A stretch of 10,137 bases of DNA from Candidatus Geohydrothermomicrobium daggyaiense. GTDB lineage: Bacteria; Actinomycetota; Geothermincolia; Fen-727; JACVIW01. Below are positions 6,580 through 10,137 of the stretch, piece by piece. The stretch covers positions 1 through 10,137 of the forward strand of contig JACVIW010000068.1 of the NCBI GenBank assembly GCA_015711695.1. The letters are read 5' to 3'. A program made the position numbers and the translations under genes. A model generated the notes under the pieces. That model worked only from the letters and a program-made list of their open reading frames with translations. It was not told where the DNA came from and ran no database searches. How positions within the stretch are numbered: position 1 is the stretch's first letter; each line of letters opens with the position of its first letter.

Positions 6580-6789
6580 TCAAATCAACCAAATCCAAAA
6601 AACGCTGCGCGCCTGATGCAAGACAAAAGATCCCGCGAGGAAAATCACGACCACCCGCAGAAGTCCCGAAATGGCTTCTAGAATAGCACTGTGAAAACTT
6701 TCCTTTAATACGCTGGCAGTACGCTTAAAGCGCTTCCACCCTGGATAAATCAAACGAGACGCTTCAGCCGATATGCTTCTCGAGGGCAT
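6580..6789 (-). CDS. possible small membrane protein of 69 residues
   Basis: An open frame from ATG 6789 to TGA 6582-6580 fills most of the gap between the AOR stop and the zinc-ribbon membrane gene, overlapping the AOR 3' end by 26 bases. The predicted peptide has a basic amphipathic first half (GWKRFKR near 18-24) and a hydrophobic C-terminal stretch at about 41-68 (AISGLLRVVVIFLAGSFV and onward), compatible with one membrane helix. No Shine-Dalgarno sequence precedes the ATG, although coupling to AOR translation could replace one. I recognise no family. It may be a chance frame; in favour are its length within a gap otherwise without a gene and its coherent charge and hydrophobicity pattern. 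Confidence 0.35.
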   Translation of the reverse strand: MPSRSISAEASRLIYPGWKRFKRTASVLKESFHSAILEAISGLLRVVVIFLAGSFVLHQARSVFWIWLI

Positions 6790-8833
6790 CAGCGACTTCG
6801 GAAAGACCGTACTCTTCGAGTTTTCTCCTTCGCGGAATGCCTCGTTCATCGAGATCCCTGAGCTCGTAGAACTCTTTGATCATCGTATCGAAATCAACAA
6901 GTCTGCTCTTAAACTCTTCGACTGAAGCCTTCTTAAGCCTTCTATCCACCCCACCAACCCACGGAATGATCTTCCCACCAATTTTGAGCATTTTAAAAAG
7001 ATTCGGAAGCAAATAGTTTTCTGAAATTTTTCTGCTTACCTCGGCGGCTTTAAGGTTTGTGACCCTGTGACGGCTTAATAGATTCATGATGGGGAAAAGA
7101 ATTTTGGTGAGATTTGATGTCAATCCCTCTATGTGAGGCCTGAGTATTCTCTCCGGGAGAACGTCATCTTCTTTCCTAACACCGCAGAGATTACAAATAG
7201 CTCTCTTCAGGTACCATATTCTGTTACCCAGAGCAACAAGTTCATCTTTAGTATAGCCAAAGCCGGTGACACCATTCAGCATCTGTCGCAGAATCTCGAT
7301 ACCGTCCATCGACCACCAAGCATAAAGGCATATCACCGCTGAACCCGCCAGTTGCCCGTAGGCTTGAGCAGCCATAGTCTGTGCCGCTTTTCCTTCCGCG
7401 CTATAAGGTTTGGTGTCCTTAAGTCCTATCTCACGAAAACTAATATTTCCGAGTTCGGTCATAAGATTGTCATCATTTACGTGGCACGCGCCCCGCACCC
7501 CGGTCGCGTAACTTAGCGCCATAGCCCAAAGAGCTCTCGGATCATGCATTGGAGCCTCAAGACCTTTCACGTGGATGGCAAACTCTTCCCCGCCATACTT
7601 CTTCGAAAGCGATCTAACCCCTTCGGCAAGCTCATCACCAAAACCCTCACGCTTCGCAATCATTTCCACAAGTTTTACAAGAACATCCGGCTTGTTCCAG
7701 CCTAACTCAAGTCCTCCGGTATCATCCTTTGTTATCAGACCTTTCTCGAAAGCCTCTGTTGCGTATGCAATCGTGCTGCCAGTCGAAATGCAGTCCATCC
7801 CGTACCTATCAGCAAGCTCGTTTGCTTTGGTTACAGCTTCAAGGCTTTCAGTTCTCGTAAGGGTTCCAAGCGCCGCCGCTCCCTCGTATTCGAGGCCCGG
7901 TCCCTCTTCCATCGCGTAAGGACCTGATTCCACTTTAACAATTCTTTTGCAAGCCACCGGACATGCGAAGCATGAGTGCTTCCTGGTAAGAATGCTTTCC
8001 GCTACGGCGACACCCGAAAGCCTTTCCATCCCTTCTTCCCACTGCGCCTCCCGCCAATTCTTGACCGGTACATCCGATATAGCCATCCCCATTTGCATAT
8101 GCGCATTTGACCCGAACGCATTGAGCGCTTCGCCAAGTATACCTGTTTTTATGTTAATTTTTCCTTTTTCTGCCGCTTCCTTACATGCTCTCTCATCCGC
8201 GATAGTGGTCTTCGCTTTGCCCCTGAAAGCGATCGCCTTTAGTTTTTTGGAACCCATCACGCAGCCCATACCTGTACGCCCAGCGAGGCTCCCCCTGTCA
8301 TTTACAATTGAAGCGTATTTCACGAGATTTTCCCCCGCTTGACCTATTGACATCACCCGAACTCTTTTATCACCTACTTCCTTTTTGATCAATTCCTCAG
8401 TCTCGAAGGTATCCTTTCCCCAAAGATGCGACGCGTCTCTGATTTCAACTTTCTCATCAGTGACAAGCAGATACACGGGCTTATCCGACGCGCCCACAAT
8501 CACTATTCCATCATAGCCCGAAGCACGAAACTGGGGCGATACGTGCCCACCCATGCTTGACTCTCCCCATATACCTGTTAAAGGAGACCTGGCACATACC
8601 TCAAGCCTCGAGCAACCGGGTAAATTTGTTCCCGATAATGGACCGTGCATGACCATCAGCGGGTTTTCCGGGCTCAAAGGATCTGCTTTCCAGGCCTCCA
8701 TATCGAAAAACAGCTTCGCGGCAAGCCCGCTGCCGCCAAGATATTTCCTGTATATTTCCTCGGTAAGTTCCATGACCTCAGTCTCGCCTTTTGATAGATT
8801 TACCTTCAATATCTTTCCGTGGTACCCGTGCAT
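6764..8833 (-). CDS. aor: aldehyde:ferredoxin oxidoreductase family, tungsten/molybdenum bis-pterin enzyme
   Basis: A 689-residue cytoplasmic enzyme of the AOR family, which binds tungsten (or molybdenum) through two pterins plus one 4Fe-4S cluster and typically oxidises aldehydes to carboxylic acids with ferredoxin. The N-terminal start MHGYHGKILKVNLS is family-typical. RSPLTG near 82-87 and AGRTGMG..MGSKKLKAI at 184-201 are AOR pterin-domain signatures. Cys288, 291 and 295 (CX2CX3C) and Cys502 match the cluster ligands. DPRALW..ALSYATG.RGACH (431-451) and RKEDDVLPER (553-562) are also conserved. About 75 extra residues lie between the LPER region and the C-terminal EFYELRD..GIP..KLEEYGL block, making it longer than classical AOR (about 605-620). 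ATG 8833 follows GGAGGTGA; an ATG at 8860 lies before that site. No ferredoxin or pterin gene is adjacent, so the substrate is open. Confidence 0.93.
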   Translation of the reverse strand: MHGYHGKILKVNLSKGETEVMELTEEIYRKYLGGSGLAAKLFFDMEAWKADPLSPENPLMVMHGPLSGTNLPGCSRLEVCARSPLTGIWGESSMGGHVSPQFRASGYDGIVIVGASDKPVYLLVTDEKVEIRDASHLWGKDTFETEELIKKEVGDKRVRVMSIGQAGENLVKYASIVNDRGSLAGRTGMGCVMGSKKLKAIAFRGKAKTTIADERACKEAAEKGKINIKTGILGEALNAFGSNAHMQMGMAISDVPVKNWREAQWEEGMERLSGVAVAESILTRKHSCFACPVACKRIVKVESGPYAMEEGPGLEYEGAAALGTLTRTESLEAVTKANELADRYGMDCISTGSTIAYATEAFEKGLITKDDTGGLELGWNKPDVLVKLVEMIAKREGFGDELAEGVRSLSKKYGGEEFAIHVKGLEAPMHDPRALWAMALSYATGVRGACHVNDDNLMTELGNISFREIGLKDTKPYSAEGKAAQTMAAQAYGQLAGSAVICLYAWWSMDGIEILRQMLNGVTGFGYTKDELVALGNRIWYLKRAICNLCGVRKEDDVLPERILRPHIEGLTSNLTKILFPIMNLLSRHRVTNLKAAEVSRKISENYLLPNLFKMLKIGGKIIPWVGGVDRRLKKASVEEFKSRLVDFDTMIKEFYELRDLDERGIPRRRKLEEYGLSEVADALEKHIG

Positions 8834-9010
8834 CTGGCTTTCACCTCCGCTTGGTCTCATCGCCTTTAAGACGTTATTCTATCTTATCGGTATAGAGCAT
8901 GCACGATGGAAACGCTTAACACCTTTTGATCTAATAGCGAACAGCAGACCAAGAATACACGAGGCATACTAATTAATATTTAAGATAAAATAAATTACCT
9001 TACCGTTGAT

Positions 9011-9041
9011 TTGAGCAACTTTGTCGATGTTTTGCTATTAT
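9011..9041 (+). promoter_or_regulatory. candidate extended -10 promoter for galT
   Basis: TATTAT at 9036-9041 is preceded by TGC, giving an extended -10 motif (TGnTATTAT) that matches the hexamer at five of six positions. TTGAGC at 9011-9016 is a possible -35, although the 19-base spacer is long; extended -10 promoters tolerate a weak -35. The resulting leader would be about 140 bases. Confidence 0.5.
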
Positions 9042-9105
9042 GAATGTGCCCTTAAAGGTACTATCACGCTAAGTTTCCAGGAACCAATTATCTGGTAGAT
9101 CGAAA

Positions 9106-9158
9106 AGCGTTTTTCTTTGCAGAATCGTTGTCCTTTGAAAAAAACAAGGATAAACGCT
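9106..9158 (+). other. possible structured leader of galT mRNA
   Basis: AGCGTTT (9106-9112) can pair with AAACGCT (9152-9158). Inside it, TCCTT (9131-9135) can pair with AAGGA (9146-9150), giving two nested stems that end 18 bases before the galT ribosome binding site. The stems are short, no T tract follows, and no known riboswitch core was recognised. Confidence 0.25.
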
Positions 9159-9187
9159 AAACAATATTTAGAAAATGGAGTAAAAAT

Positions 9188-10137
9188 ATGGCTGAATTGA
9201 GATGGAATCCTTTGCTGAGAACCTGGGTTATAATAGCTTCTCACAGGCAAGCGCGTCCCGACCGCGAGATTGATTACTGCCCCTTCTGTCCTGGTTCGGG
9301 AAAAGTTCCAGACGACTTCGACGTATATGCTTACCCAAATGATTTTCCTGCTCTTATGCTTGAGCCGCCCGAGCCCGATATCGAGGGTGACGAAATTGTT
9401 CCGGTGAAACCAGCTTTCGGAAAATGCGAGGTCACGCTTTATTCCCCAGAGCACAACGTATCCCTGCCCTCACTTTCACTGGACCATATAGAAAAACTCG
9501 TTAACCACTGGGAAGAGCGATTCAGGGAAATCGGCGGGATAAAAGGTATAGATTATGTTTTTATCTTCGAAAACCGCGGTGAGGCTGTTGGCGTGACAAT
9601 GCTGCATCCGCATGGGCAGATTTACGGTTACTCTTGGATTCCTCTAAAAATAAAAACGGAGATCGATTCAGCAAGGGATTACGCGAACAGGACGGGGCGG
9701 TGCCTTTTCTGCGACCTTCTCAGGCGTGAGAAAAGATCAGATCAACGAATAATATTTAGCGGGGGAGGATTTACTGCATTTGTACCGCCCTTCGGGGATT
9801 ACCCCTACGAGGTGCACCTGTTGCTCGACAGACATGCCGGTTCGATTGCGGACCTCGACGCGGAAGAAAAAAAGGGCCTTGCCCTGGCATTAAAATGCAT
9901 AACAGGTGCTTACGACAGTCTTTTTGATATCCCCTTCCCTTACATGATGTGCATGCACCAGTCCCCCACAGACGGAAATGATTACCCTTATTACCATTAT
10001 CATATAGAGTTTTACCCGCCGATGAGGAATAAAAAATCGCTCAAGTACAACGCTTCATCTGAAACGGGAGCGTGGGCGGCGGCTAACCCGACCAGACCGG
10101 AGGACAAAGCAGAAGAGTTAAGGCGAATGGTTAAAAA
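9188..10137 (+). CDS. galT: galactose-1-phosphate uridylyltransferase, 3' end outside the window
   Basis: Leloir-pathway enzyme that exchanges UMP between UDP-glucose and galactose 1-phosphate. The first 316 codons are present and the frame is still open at the window edge. The active-site motif HPHGQ is at residues 140-144; its second His (142) is the expected uridylylated nucleophile. CPFC (31-34) and a second CxxC, CLFC (172-175), look like metal-binding pairs. HYHIEFYPP near 276-284 belongs to the conserved C-terminal HIT-like half. Such proteins are usually 320-350 residues, so little is probably missing. ATG 9188 has GGAG at 9177-9180, seven bases upstream. No galK or galE is within view; they may follow to the right. 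It is divergent from aor across about 350 bases. Confidence 0.93.
   Translation, partial: MAELRWNPLLRTWVIIASHRQARPDREIDYCPFCPGSGKVPDDFDVYAYPNDFPALMLEPPEPDIEGDEIVPVKPAFGKCEVTLYSPEHNVSLPSLSLDHIEKLVNHWEERFREIGGIKGIDYVFIFENRGEAVGVTMLHPHGQIYGYSWIPLKIKTEIDSARDYANRTGRCLFCDLLRREKRSDQRIIFSGGGFTAFVPPFGDYPYEVHLLLDRHAGSIADLDAEEKKGLALALKCITGAYDSLFDIPFPYMMCMHQSPTDGNDYPYYHYHIEFYPPMRNKKSLKYNASSETGAWAAANPTRPEDKAEELRRMVK

Larger units (their letters stand above)
8834..9187. promoter_or_regulatory. divergent intergenic region between aor and galT
   Basis: About 350 bases separate two divergently read genes and include an AT-rich stretch at 8970-9000. No convincing promoter for aor was found on the minus strand. 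A near-identical 12-mer, AAACGCT(T/A)AACA, occurs at 8910-8921 and 9152-9163, and its core appears inverted (AGCGTTT) at 9106-9112. The arrangement could hold regulator sites, but this rests on repeats alone. Confidence 0.4.

Noticed and set aside
9038..9454. 138-codon minus-strand open frame
   Set aside because: Antisense to the galT start and its promoter, with no family features.

Overview
The window looks like bacterial chromosome from an anaerobe of moderate GC content. The evidence is two tRNA genes with an encoded CCA end, strong Shine-Dalgarno sites (GGAGG, AAGGAG), sigma70-like promoter elements and a tungsten-type aldehyde:ferredoxin oxidoreductase (AOR). The pairing of zinc-ribbon membrane proteins with an AOR would suit a deep-branching Gram-positive or a similar uncultured lineage. 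The phylum cannot be fixed from sequence reading alone. I see no transposase, integrase, CRISPR array or phage gene.

Layout. (1) 24-160, minus: tRNA-Gly(TCC) and its promoter. (2) 161-553: no convincing gene. (3) 554-2107, plus: a two-gene unit encoding an Fe-S/flavodoxin-type FMN reductase (CX2CX2CX7C) and an alpha/beta hydrolase. (4) 2106-3937, minus, read right to left: tRNA-Pro(TGG), a PlsC-like acyltransferase, a lipase-like alpha/beta hydrolase and an intrinsic terminator. The lipase start is abnormal: the reading frame stays open for about 50 codons upstream, to a good ribosome binding site, but contains no standard start codon there. (5) 3940-4237: tRNA-Pro promoter candidate and a small hairpin, no gene. 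(6) 4238-8833, minus, read right to left: a long AOR, a possible 69-residue membrane peptide, a zinc-ribbon four-helix membrane protein, and a zinc-ribbon single-span membrane protein whose PEGA-like domain is split by a helical insertion. (7) 8834-9187: divergent promoter region. (8) 9188 to the window end, plus: galT, cut by the edge.

How the genes fit together. PlsC makes phosphatidic acid for membrane lipid, and the lipase behind it could act on acyl esters, so that pair is a plausible lipid unit. The AOR would oxidise aldehydes to acids with ferredoxin, or act on a related substrate. The two zinc-ribbon membrane proteins share the same Cys spacing, lie side by side and are probably functionally linked, but their job is unknown. 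No complete novel system is evident. The most unusual points are the split PEGA protein beside its four-helix partner, the C-terminal insertion in the AOR, the noncanonical lipase start, and an intrinsic terminator on the plus strand at 5873-5905 with no plus-strand gene feeding it.
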